A stretch of 64,000 bases of DNA from Dyella japonica DSM 16301. GTDB taxonomy: Bacteria; Pseudomonadota; Gammaproteobacteria; Xanthomonadales; Rhodanobacteraceae. A program made the position numbers and the translations under genes. The stretch's first letter is position 1. Each line of letters starts with the position of its first letter. The notes beneath the pieces are model-generated. The model did not search any database. It had not been told where the DNA came from and was given only the letters and a program-made list of their open reading frames with translations. Below are positions 50,548 through 60,396 of this stretch, in pieces. The stretch covers positions 37,707-101,706 of the forward strand of contig NZ_JPLA01000028.1 of NCBI RefSeq assembly GCF_001010355.1, read 5' to 3'.

Positions 50548-51420
50548 TCACAGCCGCTTCTCAAAAAAGCTGTCGGCATAGGGATCGTCGTTGAAGCGAT
50601 CAATCTCTTTCCAACCCGTCTTGAGGTAGAGCTGTTTTGCCTCAGGCAAGGCGCGGTTGGTATCCAGCCGCAGCGTCTTGATGGACAGTTCCCGCGCGAT
50701 TCGCTCGGCGTCGGCCATCAGTCGCTTGGACAGTCCAATGCCACGCGCCGACGGCGCCACCCAAAGCCGTTTGATCTCCGCGACGCCCTGCCCGCCTCCC
50801 TTCAAGCCCACGCAACCCACAGGCAGATCGTCGGAGCGGGCGACCAGGAACACGCCGCGCGGCCGAACCATCTGCGCGGCGACCGGATCGCGCGAACGCG
50901 ATACGTCAAAGCCATGCTCGAAGCGGTGGCTGAGTTCCTCATAGTAGGCGTCGAGGCAGTAGCGGGCCGCATCCCCTCTAGGGTCCGCTTCTTCGATGGT
51001 GACGCGGTCGCGGCCGAGCACGGAGGCCACCAAGTCCATCGCCGCCAGCAGTTCCTCTGGCTTTGCGTGGCCGGCCAGCATGGCCTTGGCCTGCGTGTTG
51101 GATAGCCTTTCGTACGCCCGAAATTCCGCTGCCCCGGCCTTGGTCAGGTGCACGACGCGGCGACGCGCGTCCTGCGTACTGACCACCGTTTCGACCAGCC
51201 CATCATCCTCAAGGCCGCGCAACAGACGGCTCATCAGACTGGTTTCGACACCCAGGTATTCCCTGAGCACCGCGACATCTGTCCGCCCGTGCCCGATGGC
51301 ATTGATGACGCGGGCAGACCCCAGCGGCCGGCCGCGCCCAAGAAAAGATTCGTCCAGCGCACCCACCGCTGCCGTCACGGCCCGGTTGAAACGACGAACG
51401 CGTTTGATGGCGTCATCCAT
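50548..51420 (-). CDS. MarR-GNAT fusion (transcription regulator and acetyltransferase)
   Basis: 290 residues. Residues 1-140 are a MarR winged helix (LREYLGVETSLMSRLLRGLE, DDGLVETVVSTQDARRRVVH). Residues 150-290 are GNAT: PVGCVGLKGGGQGVAEIKRL, the acetyl-CoA loop WVAPSARGIGLSKRLM, and LDTNRALPEAKQLYLKTGWK. It may control genes and also acetylate a small molecule, for instance an antibiotic. It has no obvious partner gene. Confidence 0.9.
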   Translation of the reverse strand: MDDAIKRVRRFNRAVTAAVGALDESFLGRGRPLGSARVINAIGHGRTDVAVLREYLGVETSLMSRLLRGLEDDGLVETVVSTQDARRRVVHLTKAGAAEFRAYERLSNTQAKAMLAGHAKPEELLAAMDLVASVLGRDRVTIEEADPRGDAARYCLDAYYEELSHRFEHGFDVSRSRDPVAAQMVRPRGVFLVARSDDLPVGCVGLKGGGQGVAEIKRLWVAPSARGIGLSKRLMADAERIARELSIKTLRLDTNRALPEAKQLYLKTGWKEIDRFNDDPYADSFFEKRL

Positions 51421-51626
51421 ATACCTAACTTAGGTCAGGTATTTTGCGACGTCAAGCTGACGGGCCCGAGAAGCAAGTTCCAAGCAGCGTCATCCCACGT
51501 CCATCGGTAGATTGTGGGCGGCTCGTTCAAGCCTAAGTGGCCAGCGTTGCCCCAGACGACCCACTCCCGTGCGTTTTCCCAAAGGGGCACTTAGACTGCC
51601 GCCAGGAATCGCCACGGAGCGAAGCA

Positions 51627-52955
51627 ATGCGATGGTCTGCTCACCTCGTTTCGCTTTGCCTATTCGCGGCATGCGTGATTCCCAGCGCACATGCGGTGGC
51701 CGACCCGGCACCCGATGCAAGGATCGTCCTTGGGCATTCGACAGTGCCGCTGAACGGTCCATGGCGATTTCATATTGGCGACGATCAGCGCTGGTCATCG
51801 CCGGACTTTGACGACAGCGCGTGGGAAACCGTCGATCTCACGCCTGCCGCCGGTGCGCATGATGGCGATGTCGGACTGCCGGGTTACGTCACCGGCTGGA
51901 GTCAACGCGGCCACGCTCACTACACCGGCTATGCCTGGTATCGAATCAGGATCGCCGTCGACGGCGATAAAGCTACCGCACTTGCCTTGGCGGGCCCGAC
52001 CTTGGTTGATTCGACGTATCAGCTCTATGTCGACGGGAAACTGGTCGGCGGCCCGGGCGATTTCTCGCAGACGCCGCCCACGGTGTTCGCGGCCAAGCCG
52101 AGTGTTTTCGCGTTGCCCACGTCACCGTCGGCTCCAACGCAGACCTACGTCATTGCATTTCGAGTCTGGCTGGATCCGCTGGAGGCGAGCGGGGAAAGCG
52201 GAGGCATGCATGTTGCGCCCGTGATCGGCGCTGCCGATGCCATACAGCAGCTGCATCAGACGCAGTGGCTGCAGACGTTCAAGGGTTACGTGGTCGATGC
52301 GGCCGAGCCGCTGGCATTTGTGCTGCTTGCGATCATGGTGGTGGCGTTGACGGCTGGCGGGACAGCCGACAGCTATCGCTGGCTGGTCGCTGCCCTGATA
52401 TTGCTGGCGCTGCTTCGCGTCAACCAGGTCCTGTTTTTCTGGACGCCTTATCTGAGCTTGCGCGGCTACGACATCGCCGTCACCGTGCTACTGAGGCCCC
52501 TCGTCCTGGCCGCATGGACGCTGGCATGGCGCGACTGGTTTCGGCTGGACAAGCGCCCGTGGCTTGGACGCGCCGTCGGCGCACTCACCGTGATCTATGT
52601 GGTTTTTGCATGCCTGGGGCGCCCCTGGTTTGCGCCCGAGGCTACCCATGGCATCAAGGCATCTGGCGACGTGGTCATCCAGAGTCTGCGCGTCGTATTC
52701 GCGGCGCTTTACCTCTGGGTTATTGCCCTTGGCGTGACGCGATCGCCCAAGCCTTCGACCTGGCTCGCAGCTCTTGCCGCGATCCTGGTGGGCATAGGCC
52801 TGTTCGCGACGGAGCTCAGCGCTCTGGGCGTTCCAGGCATCTGGTTTCCGTATGGCACAGGCGTGTCGAGGAGCCAATATGCCTACGCCTTGTTCATCGC
52901 GCTGTTGTTTGTACTGATCCTTATACGGTCAGTCGGCTACGCGCGAAGGAAGTAG
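51627..52955 (+). CDS. 7TM-DISM-like receptor without output domain
   Basis: 442 residues. After a signal peptide (to SAHAVADP) comes a carbohydrate-binding-like jelly roll (LNGPWRFHIGDDQRWSSPDF with DDSAWETVDL; YTGYAWYRIRIAVDG) of about 200 residues, then seven membrane helices to the end (AEPLAFVLLAIMVVALTAGG through ALFIALLFVLILIRSVGYA). In related proteins this module is followed by a phosphatase, kinase or cyclase; here it stops at ARRK. It could sense extracellular sugar or a lipid and signal through a partner. Confidence 0.7.
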   Translation: MRWSAHLVSLCLFAACVIPSAHAVADPAPDARIVLGHSTVPLNGPWRFHIGDDQRWSSPDFDDSAWETVDLTPAAGAHDGDVGLPGYVTGWSQRGHAHYTGYAWYRIRIAVDGDKATALALAGPTLVDSTYQLYVDGKLVGGPGDFSQTPPTVFAAKPSVFALPTSPSAPTQTYVIAFRVWLDPLEASGESGGMHVAPVIGAADAIQQLHQTQWLQTFKGYVVDAAEPLAFVLLAIMVVALTAGGTADSYRWLVAALILLALLRVNQVLFFWTPYLSLRGYDIAVTVLLRPLVLAAWTLAWRDWFRLDKRPWLGRAVGALTVIYVVFACLGRPWFAPEATHGIKASGDVVIQSLRVVFAALYLWVIALGVTRSPKPSTWLAALAAILVGIGLFATELSALGVPGIWFPYGTGVSRSQYAYALFIALLFVLILIRSVGYARRK

Positions 52956-53018
52956 CCAAGGGACCAGGCAAAGCTGCCGCCGGCCCTGATGGACATCGAT
53001 CGAGATCAAGCCGCCGCA

Positions 53019-53852
53019 TCATCCGTCCGTCGAGCGCGTGAGGGCTTCCCATTGATCGATCTCTTGCGCCAGCGACGACAACTTCTGGCGCACCAGGTCG
53101 ATGGCATCGCTACCGAGCAACAGATGCGCGGGAGGCGAATCATGGGCAATCACTTCAAGCATGGCCCTCGCTGCTTTTGCGGGATCACCGAGCTGCCTTC
53201 CGCTCTTTTGTTGACGGGCCTCCCGAATCGGATCAAACAGCCCGTCGTAATCCGGAATGGATCGGGGTGATCGGACCATCGAGCGCCCTGCCCAGTCGGT
53301 ACGGAACGAGCCTGGCGCGACGGCCGTGACCGAAATGCCGAGGGGTTTCACTTCCTTGCCGACCGTTTCGGAAATGCCTTCGAGCGCGAACTTGCTGCCG
53401 CAGTAGTAGGAGATGCCCGGTAGCGTGATATGGCCGCCCATCGAGGTGATGTTGAGGATGTGCCCTTTGCGTCGACCGCGCATATAAGGCAGCACGGCCT
53501 TCATCATCGCGACCGCACCGAACACGTTCACATCGAACTGTCGCCGCATATCCGCCAGCGGCGATTCTTCCAGGATGCCTTCGTGGCCATAGCCGGCGTT
53601 GTTGACCAGCACGTCGACGGGACCGACCTTCTCCTCGATGTCGGCAACGACACCATCGATCGCATCGAAGTCCGTGACATCGAGCATCCGCGCCACGGCA
53701 TTGCCGGGGGCGAGCGCCTCGAATTCATCACGCGCCTGCTCACCTCTCACGGTGCCAACCACGCGATGACCTGCGGCCAAAGCCTCCTGAGCGAGCGCTC
53801 TGCCGAACCCGCTGCTGACCCCGGTAATAAGCAAGATTTTCGCTGCCGACAT
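53019..53852 (-). CDS. Short-chain dehydrogenase/reductase
   Basis: 277 residues from MSAAKILLITGVSSGFGRAL. The TGxxxGxG dinucleotide site, NNAG, ITSMGGHITLPGISYYCGSK (Ser, Tyr and the Lys of YxxxK) are complete, so it should be active. The C-terminal extension (FDPIREARQQKSGRQLGDPA) is typical of the oxidoreductases annotated next to AraC regulators. ATG 53852 is the start. Confidence 0.9.
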   Translation of the reverse strand: MSAAKILLITGVSSGFGRALAQEALAAGHRVVGTVRGEQARDEFEALAPGNAVARMLDVTDFDAIDGVVADIEEKVGPVDVLVNNAGYGHEGILEESPLADMRRQFDVNVFGAVAMMKAVLPYMRGRRKGHILNITSMGGHITLPGISYYCGSKFALEGISETVGKEVKPLGISVTAVAPGSFRTDWAGRSMVRSPRSIPDYDGLFDPIREARQQKSGRQLGDPAKAARAMLEVIAHDSPPAHLLLGSDAIDLVRQKLSSLAQEIDQWEALTRSTDG

Positions 53853-53948
53853 GACGGCTGCTCCTGTGGTTGGTAACGATGACTTGCACAATAGGCGTAA
53901 GATGACTCGCCCATAAGGCCTGAAATTCTGACTGTATTGCCTATTTCT

Positions 53949-54914
53949 ATGAGTCGCCCTGCTGCCACGAACAAGCTTGAGCCGACCAGCGAAAGCCGCC
54001 GCCTGCAAGCGCTGGCCCGGCAGTTGGCACCACAGGAGGGCTATAACCTCACGGCCTTGCCTGGCGTGCGCATTCTGCGCTCGGATCGTGAGCTGTCAGG
54101 GACGCCGGTCCTGTACGACCCTGGCATCGTGATCGTCTGCCAGGGCTGCAAGCGGGGCTATTTTGGTGATCAGGTTTATGTCTACGATGAGCAGCATTAC
54201 CTGGCGGTCGCGGTGCCGGTCCCGTTCACGATGGAATCCACGGGCACGCCCGATCGACCGCTGCTGGCCATCTATCTGCATCTGGACTTCCAGATGGCTG
54301 CTGATCTGATGCTTCAGATCGCCTCTCGAACCACACCTGTTGCGCACGACATGCCACTAAGCATGATGTCCAGCCCCATGGATCCGGCGCTGCGCACGTC
54401 CGTTCTACGCTTTCTCGAGGCGTTGACCCAACCGCTGGACGCGGCGGTGCTTGGGCCGGGCTTGTTGCGTGAACTCTATTTCCGCGTACTCACCGGAGCG
54501 CAGGGAGCGGCGTTGCGTTCTGCGCTGGGGATGCAAGGGCAGTTCGGCAAGATAGGAAGAGCACTTCGTCACATACACGCCGCCTATGCCCAGCCGATCC
54601 ATCTGGCTCAATTGGCCAGGGAGGCCGACATGAGCGTCCCCACCTTCCACAGCCATTTCAGGTCCGTCACTCGAACATCGCCGATGCAATACCTGAAATC
54701 GACACGACTGCATCAGGCTCGCCTCCTGATGGTGCGTCAAGACATGTCCGCGGAATTAGCCAGCCATGCCGTCGGCTACGCCAGCGCGTCCCAATTCAAT
54801 CGCGAATTCAAGCGACTTTTTGGCCTTCCCCCGGCGGCGGAGGTGAGGCGCATGCGCAGGGACTTTGCGATACCTCCCGCGCAAGCGCTGACGGACTATG
54901 TGTCCTCACACTGA
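53949..54914 (+). CDS. AraC-family transcriptional regulator
   Basis: 321 residues. The N-terminal AraC_N cupin-like domain (YDPGIVIVCQGCKRGYFGDQ, PRPLLAIYLHLDF-like DRPLLAIYLHLDF) is followed by two HTH motifs (IHLAQLAREADMSVPTFHSH; SAELASHAVGYASASQFNRE). It is divergent from the SDR with 96 bp between starts, a standard arrangement for a regulator and its target gene. An ATG 12 bases upstream is also possible. Confidence 0.9.
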   Translation: MSRPAATNKLEPTSESRRLQALARQLAPQEGYNLTALPGVRILRSDRELSGTPVLYDPGIVIVCQGCKRGYFGDQVYVYDEQHYLAVAVPVPFTMESTGTPDRPLLAIYLHLDFQMAADLMLQIASRTTPVAHDMPLSMMSSPMDPALRTSVLRFLEALTQPLDAAVLGPGLLRELYFRVLTGAQGAALRSALGMQGQFGKIGRALRHIHAAYAQPIHLAQLAREADMSVPTFHSHFRSVTRTSPMQYLKSTRLHQARLLMVRQDMSAELASHAVGYASASQFNREFKRLFGLPPAAEVRRMRRDFAIPPAQALTDYVSSH

Positions 54915-54963
54915 GGTGCGGGGACTTCTCGGCGCGGCGCATCGCCTTCTGACCTCACTTCAG

Positions 54964-55548
54964 TCACTTCCTCGCCACGTGGTAATACGGGTCAACTGAG
55001 CTGATCAAGATGCCCATTTCCGACTGGATATAGCTGTTTGCCGTGGCATCCGGGTTGGCCGTGACCTCTTGATGCACTGGCATGTCCTTGAGGAGCGCTC
55101 CCGTCTTGGCATCGAAGACGTAGATTCTGGCTTTGTACCCGACTCGCGGCGGCTTGTAGCCGCCTTGGGCATGCATGCCACCGCGAAACTGAAAGAAGCT
55201 CGGGACCAGAAGTGGACTGACCTGCAAGGCCAATCGATAGGGCAATACCGGTGCCTTGCCTGAAGAAAGCACGCCACTCCTGAACGCAGCGTCATCGTCT
55301 TCCACCAGATGAATGGCAATGCGACGCTCATCGGCCCACGTCGAAAAAGCCTTGTCGACCAGAGCGCAGCTTTGATCCTCACTGGTGCAGGCCATATAGG
55401 CCGCGAAGCGAGGGCTGCCATCATCACCAAACAGCGCCATCGACTTCAGTGACTGTTGTTCACTCGCGCCAAGGACGGTCGGCGCCCTGGCACATCCTTG
55501 AAGCGTCATCCCCAAGACGATCGCAGCGATCAGCATCCGTAGTCGCAC
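54964..55548 (-). CDS. Lipoprotein, unknown function
   Basis: 194 residues. The lipobox is LQGCARAP. The mature part contains a beta-rich core (KARIYVFDAKTGALLKDMPV, VHQEVTANPDATANSYIQSE) and two cysteines in ACTSEDQSCALV. It resembles small periplasmic-facing lipoproteins of unknown role. No partner is evident. Confidence 0.6.
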   Translation of the reverse strand: MRLRMLIAAIVLGMTLQGCARAPTVLGASEQQSLKSMALFGDDGSPRFAAYMACTSEDQSCALVDKAFSTWADERRIAIHLVEDDDAAFRSGVLSSGKAPVLPYRLALQVSPLLVPSFFQFRGGMHAQGGYKPPRVGYKARIYVFDAKTGALLKDMPVHQEVTANPDATANSYIQSEMGILISSVDPYYHVARK

Positions 55549-55692
55549 ACGTAGCTCCTTTTCGATGGATCAACTTGCGCCGGCCATAACGGGGCCCGGA
55601 TCACTTCCCGAACCAGAGGCCAAGATACATGTCATGAACCTGGCCCCGTTACGGATGCCTCTATTGCTCGACATCAACCTGGATGCGGCGTC

Positions 55693-56133
55693 TTATCGCA
55701 TTGGCTCCCCCACTTCGACACCGTACTTCGTGCCAATGTCGAAACAGTACCGTCCGGCGGGGTGGTTCCAGCGGACATTAAAGGCGCCGTACGACCGCCC
55801 ATCCGACTCGGAGGCCGCATCGAAATTGGCGCACAGCCGGTAGGTTTCCTTGCCGGTTGTGGCGTACTCGAAGGCCGCGCCACTGACCGGGTCACTCGTC
55901 ATCGATTGTGCAAGCTTGAGCGATGCGAGATCGGGCGGCAGCGACTTATGCAGGGACCAGTACGCGCTGACCTGCATGGAAATAACGGTGAGATCGGACA
56001 CCCTGCGCGAGTCCAGCTGCAGCGCTCGTTGATGCATGGGTGAACCGAGCACGCCCAGGCCCGCGACAATGGCTGCAGCCATGCCCAGGGACGCCACGAT
56101 CGCCAGCAGCCGCACGCCATGGCGCGGCATCAT
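55693..56133 (-). CDS. Single-helix anchored protein, unknown
   Basis: 146 residues. The N-terminus GVRLLAIVASLGMAAAIVAG is a membrane anchor or signal. The soluble part has RVSDLTVISMQVSAYWSLHK and TSDPVSGAAFEYATTGKETY, a pattern similar to type IV pilin-like or secretion pseudopilin C-domains, where a DP turn precedes YRLCANF. Its start overlaps the stop of the DUF5671 gene by four bases, so both are co-translated. Possibly a partner protein. Confidence 0.6.
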   Translation of the reverse strand: MMPRHGVRLLAIVASLGMAAAIVAGLGVLGSPMHQRALQLDSRRVSDLTVISMQVSAYWSLHKSLPPDLASLKLAQSMTSDPVSGAAFEYATTGKETYRLCANFDAASESDGRSYGAFNVRWNHPAGRYCFDIGTKYGVEVGEPMR

Positions 56134-56768
56134 GCGACACGCTCGTCAGCGCGCAGGTCCCACAGGTAGTAGCCAAAGACCGTGCAGGCGATTACGGCGG
56201 CAACGGCGATCTTGAGCATGAATCGAACGGTGATTTCTCCCCCGAGCACGCCATCTACCAGGGTGATCAGGTCGCAGATAAGTACTACGGCGGCGGCAAA
56301 GAGCGTCAGATAGGTCAGCCAACGGCGAACCGCCGACTGCCGCTTCACGGGTTGCCGGCTGACCTCCCGGCGAATCCTTGCCGTGAGCCAGAGGAAAATC
56401 GGGAAGGCGATGATGATCGAGGCCACGGACCAGCGGATGCTTCGTGCCACACCATTGTTGTAAGGCGAGGCGGCATCCGGGAAATTGCGATTGATCAACT
56501 CGAACAGCAGGCTTCCAAAGTGATAGACGCTCAAGTAGAGCGTAGTGAACAACACCAGATAGACAAACGCGTCTCTGGCCGACAGGTAGGGACGCGGCCG
56601 AGGCACGGGCACTGCAAATTCGACGTCTGCGAAGTTAGAGATCGCGCCACGCACCTGTTCAGACGTCCAGCCCGCATCCATGAGTGCCTTGTCGATGCTC
56701 TGCCGCGAGCATCCACGCAAGAGCGAACTCCGCACGAACCGTTCCAAGTCCTGTGTGCTGCTGGCCAT
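56130..56768 (-). CDS. DUF5671 domain membrane protein
   Basis: 212 residues. The N-terminal 45 residues form a small UBA-like helical unit (LLRGCSRQSIDKALMDAGWT, SEQVRGAISNF). Four membrane helices follow, starting LSARDAFVYLVLFTTLYLSV, the DUF5671 core, with a basic cytoplasmic loop (LTARIRREVSRQPVKRQSAV). Family function is unknown. It is the first gene of the pair with the anchored protein above. Confidence 0.75.
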   Translation of the reverse strand: MASSTQDLERFVRSSLLRGCSRQSIDKALMDAGWTSEQVRGAISNFADVEFAVPVPRPRPYLSARDAFVYLVLFTTLYLSVYHFGSLLFELINRNFPDAASPYNNGVARSIRWSVASIIIAFPIFLWLTARIRREVSRQPVKRQSAVRRWLTYLTLFAAAVVLICDLITLVDGVLGGEITVRFMLKIAVAAVIACTVFGYYLWDLRADERVA

Positions 56769-56874
56769 ACGTTCCCCTGTTGGTGATCAAGCATGATGAA
56801 GTCGAAGATGCTCGCCGATACGGGCCTAGGAGGGCGCGATATGTGGCGGATGTCTGTGCGATGCTCCTGCCGTT

Positions 56875-57342
56875 CTACTCTTGGCCAGTAGCCACATAGG
56901 TGATGGTGACACCTCGGCCGCCTTGATAGGACTCGCAGAATTTCACGCCCTTTTCAACGGAAGGATCGGGGCCAATCAGAGCTGGATCAGGATGTGCAGC
57001 CACGTAGTTGGCCGCCGCGGCGAGAGCCCGCCTGTCCTTGTCCGAGCACTGAAGGTATGCGCCGATTCTCGACAAGGTCCCCAATTGAGTCAGAGATGTT
57101 CGCATGTGTAGTGCCAGTTGACGCTGCGAAAGGCTCAGATCGCTCTGGCCAAGCGCTGCCATGGAAGAGTCGACTTCGGACAACGCACGATGAGCTTCGT
57201 GTATTCCCGCCATGTCTCCCATCGTCTTTCCGCCAATATCGATGCCTTGGTAGAAACCGAAATAGAAGCCGGCAGCTGCGCTCACCGCGGCAATGGCGAT
57301 GGCAGCCAGAAAGCTCAATGCCATTCTTACGCGCTTCTGCAT
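56875..57342 (-). CDS. Membrane-anchored protein, unknown
   Basis: 155 residues. The N-terminal helix MALSFLAAIAIAAVSAAAGF anchors it, followed by FYFGFYQGIDIGG. The rest is helical with cysteines in LQCSDKDRR and KFCESYQGG. It is probably in the periplasm. No family recognised. Confidence 0.55.
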   Translation of the reverse strand: MQKRVRMALSFLAAIAIAAVSAAAGFYFGFYQGIDIGGKTMGDMAGIHEAHRALSEVDSSMAALGQSDLSLSQRQLALHMRTSLTQLGTLSRIGAYLQCSDKDRRALAAAANYVAAHPDPALIGPDPSVEKGVKFCESYQGGRGVTITYVATGQE

Positions 57343-57442
57343 GATGCCATCTCCAGTCGTTAGACGAATGCATGGACCGCCCCTATCCTCGCCGCCCCAT
57401 CACAGCTGAATATTCACCCCAAAAGCCAAAGCCCGTGCCGTA

Positions 57443-58111
57443 CTAGATTGAGCACACAGCGACAGCCAAGCGCTCGCTATCGCTGACCCAGCCAAAGTTG
57501 TCGCCCTCGCTGTACATGACGCGCACGGTAGCCTCATGGTCCGCAGGGTCATACGCCGCGCAGGCGTCCTGCAGGAGAACGCAGGCATAGCCCAGGTCGA
57601 CGGCGTGGCGCAGCGTCGAAGCCACGCAGCATTGGGTGGTGTAACCCATGAGCAGCATCGTATCGATGCCGCGTACGCGCAATACGGTATCGAGCGTGGT
57701 CTGGTGGAAGGCGCTGAAGCCTGCCTTGTCGATCACCGGCTCGCCATCCCTGGGGCACACATCGGAAATGATTTCCGTCCCGCGCTCACCCTTCACCAGA
57801 AAGCGGCCTAGCGGCCCTTGTGATCCGATGGCTAGGTCGTTTTGACGGCGGAACTGATTGAGGTCGGACAGGTCGGGCGCGTAGCACTCGCGGGTGAAGA
57901 ACACGAGCATGCCGGCTTCACGCGCCGCGGAGAGCGCTCGCTGCGCAGCCGGTATCGCCGCCACCAGCGGCTCGATAGGCGAGCCCAAGGCTCCTGCGCG
58001 GCCTTCGGGCAAGACGAAATCCGCCTGGAAATCGATACAGGCCAGCGCCGTGCGCGTCGTATCCAGTTCGATCGATCGTCCACGCTCGCAGACAAGCTTG
58101 ATGCGGGCCAA
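57443..58111 (-). CDS. Isochorismatase-family cysteine hydrolase
   Basis: 222 residues. The catalytic triad is present: Asp in ALACIDFQADFVL, Lys in PVIDKAGFSAFHQ and Cys in LMGYTTQCCVASTLRHAVDL. The substrate could be an amide such as nicotinamide or a biuret-like compound. AGGAGG lies six bases before a TTG at 58111, which makes TTG the likely start; an ATG 15 bases upstream overlaps the ribosome site. Confidence 0.85.
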   Translation of the reverse strand: MARIKLVCERGRSIELDTTRTALACIDFQADFVLPEGRAGALGSPIEPLVAAIPAAQRALSAAREAGMLVFFTRECYAPDLSDLNQFRRQNDLAIGSQGPLGRFLVKGERGTEIISDVCPRDGEPVIDKAGFSAFHQTTLDTVLRVRGIDTMLLMGYTTQCCVASTLRHAVDLGYACVLLQDACAAYDPADHEATVRVMYSEGDNFGWVSDSERLAVAVCSI

Positions 58112-58179
58112 CAGGCACCTCCTCATGGCGATTCGATACAGGCCCAGGGCGTCTGGCCGTCCAGACGCCCTGCCGACGC

Positions 58180-60141
58180 CTACTTGCGCGGCGCGATGAT
58201 CTCGCTGAGATAGTCAGGCTTGCCTTCGATGCGCACGAGGTGCGGGTACTGCAGGCCATCGTGGTAGTCGAGCGAGACGTTGCGATAGCCGCCCTGGTAT
58301 TTCAGCAGCAGTTGGATCGGTGACTTGCTGCCCTTGGCGGCGGTGATGGCGTCTTTCAGCCCGTCCTTCGAATAGTCCTGCCCGTTCACCGCGACGACGG
58401 TGGAGCCGGTGCTGATCCCGGCCTTGAAGGCGGGGCCGTTCCAGCGCACGTCGTTGACCTCGCCCTTGTCGTTGATGGTCAGGCCGATCGACCAGGCGAA
58501 GTTGTAGAGGTGGCGCGAGGGCTGCGAGCGGCTGTTGTATTGCGCCTCGTAGTCGCTCTCCTTGTCGGTGTAGACAAGCTCCCAGCCGGTGGCGGCCAGG
58601 CCGTCCTGCAGCGGGGGATTGAGCGTGTCCACGTGCGCGCGCAGGAAGGTCGCCCAGTCATACGGGGCCACGCCGTTGAGCGCGGCGACCACGTCGTCAA
58701 AGGTATAGGTCTTGGTGACGTAGCTGCCGTTGTCGACGCCGAAGAAGGCGCGCGCGAAGTCATCCAGCGATTTGCGGTCCTGGGTGAGCGCGCGCAATTT
58801 AGCGTCCACTTCCAGCCACATCATCTGGCCGCCGCTGTAGTACTCCTCGCTCATCTGCCAGCTGCGGAACGGCAGGCCGGAGCGACGCGCGGCGGTGGGA
58901 TCGTTGGTGGTGTCTTCCAGCGTGCGCCACTGGAAGCCGACGCGGTTGCGCTCGTAGTTGGCAGCGGTCATGGCCAGCGCGTCGCGGAATTGCTGCGCCG
59001 ACCACATGCCCGAACGCGCGGTCAGCACGTAGCCCCAGTATTGGGTCTGGCCTTCGTAAACCCACAGCAGCGAGTCGCCCATGGGCACGTTGAAGTTCGG
59101 CGTCCACAGATCGTCAGGGCGGCGGAACTTGCCGTTCCACGAATGCACGTATTCGTGCGCGAGCAGGTCGCGATCGGGGGCGGCGTCGTTCCATGCGGTG
59201 AAGTAGTCAGCGCCCAGGCCGTCCTCGCTGGACTGGTGGTGTTCGGTGCCGTTGCCGCCCAAGGTGTCCGACAGCGAGAACAGGAAGTCGTAGTGGTCGT
59301 AGTGATGCGAACCAAACAGCTTCAGCGCCTGGGTGACCAGCGCCCGGTGCACCTGCACTTGTTCCTTGCTCATCTCAAGGTATTTCGGCGCATCGGCGAA
59401 CACATCCAGATACACCGGCGCATCGCCGGCCTGGGTGAGGTCGACGCGCTTGAAGTACTTGCCCGCATAGATCGGTGAATCGACCAGGTTGTTGAAGGTC
59501 ACCGGCTTGAAGGTGACGGTGTCGCCGGATTTGGATGCGGTTTCCAGCGCGGTGCCCAGTTGCCATTCGTGCGGCAGCGTCACGCTGGGCGCATAGGTGA
59601 TGCCGCGCGTGTAATAGCCGGCCGGATAGAGCGACACCTTGCTCCATTCCATGTCCATCATGCGGTCGGTGATCTCGAAGCCTTCGCTGTCGGTGCGGCC
59701 GGAGAGGTACTGGAAATCCACATCCAGCGACGACACGCCCTCGGGCACGTCCAGATGGAAGGCGTAGACGTTGTACTTGTCGCGCTTCCACATGATCGGC
59801 TTGCCGTTGGCGCTGAGCTTGAGGCCGGCGAGCATGTTGATCGGACCGGTCGGCGAGTGGTCGCCGGGAATCCATTGCGGATACAGCAGGGTCAATGCGC
59901 CCGCCTTCACCGGCATGCTCTCGTGCACGCGGAAGATGCCCTGCGTGGTGTCGCTCGCATCCACGTGCAGCGTCACCGTGCCTGGGTACTTGCTGTCCTG
60001 CGGCGCGGGCACGTCATCGGTCCGCGTCTGTTCGGCAAGCGCAACGCTCGCACCCAGCGCGCAGGCCACGGCCAGGGCAAGCCGCGAGAACCTGCGACGC
60101 ATAGCAGCCGCAGACGCGGCAGAAGGGGCGCGGGACATGAA
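58180..60141 (-). CDS. M61 family metallopeptidase with PDZ domain
   Basis: 653 residues with a signal peptide (LALAVACALGASVALA). The zinc site HEYVHSWNGK is near residue 328, followed by MSEEYYSGGQMMWLEVDAKL, which holds the third ligand. The C-terminus has a PDZ domain (GISTGSTVVAVNGQDYSKDG). M61 enzymes cleave Gly- and Ala-rich peptides, periplasmic here. The ATG at 60141 begins MSRAPSAASAAA; the longer frame adds 14 codons. Confidence 0.9.
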   Translation of the reverse strand, partial: FMSRAPSAASAAAMRRRFSRLALAVACALGASVALAEQTRTDDVPAPQDSKYPGTVTLHVDASDTTQGIFRVHESMPVKAGALTLLYPQWIPGDHSPTGPINMLAGLKLSANGKPIMWKRDKYNVYAFHLDVPEGVSSLDVDFQYLSGRTDSEGFEITDRMMDMEWSKVSLYPAGYYTRGITYAPSVTLPHEWQLGTALETASKSGDTVTFKPVTFNNLVDSPIYAGKYFKRVDLTQAGDAPVYLDVFADAPKYLEMSKEQVQVHRALVTQALKLFGSHHYDHYDFLFSLSDTLGGNGTEHHQSSEDGLGADYFTAWNDAAPDRDLLAHEYVHSWNGKFRRPDDLWTPNFNVPMGDSLLWVYEGQTQYWGYVLTARSGMWSAQQFRDALAMTAANYERNRVGFQWRTLEDTTNDPTAARRSGLPFRSWQMSEEYYSGGQMMWLEVDAKLRALTQDRKSLDDFARAFFGVDNGSYVTKTYTFDDVVAALNGVAPYDWATFLRAHVDTLNPPLQDGLAATGWELVYTDKESDYEAQYNSRSQPSRHLYNFAWSIGLTINDKGEVNDVRWNGPAFKAGISTGSTVVAVNGQDYSKDGLKDAITAAKGSKSPIQLLLKYQGGYRNVSLDYHDGLQYPHLVRIEGKPDYLSEIIAPRK

Positions 60142-60371
60142 AGCTCCGATGGGCGAATGGAAGATGGCGCAACTTAGCATCACCAGCGCGCGGTATCGCC
60201 AGCGCCATGCGTTGGCTCGACTTCATCGCGACGATGATCTACCGGGCCTTCGCGGCCCGATGGTGGATTCGAGCCGCGCATAGAGGCGCGACGACCGTTC
60301 TTTGGACCTGGCGCGGCTCACACCTTGGAGCCAGATGACCACGGCGCCGCCATGCCCACGGCGCTGCCATT

Positions 60372-60396
60372 TGTAGGGGCGCACCCTGTGCGCGAC
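60372..60396 (+). repeat. REP-like element, single arm
   Basis: GTAGGGGCGCACCCTGTGCG followed by CGACC, the same sequence as each arm of the inverted repeat at 63870-63951 with three changes at its left side. No partner arm is adjacent. Confidence 0.65.
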
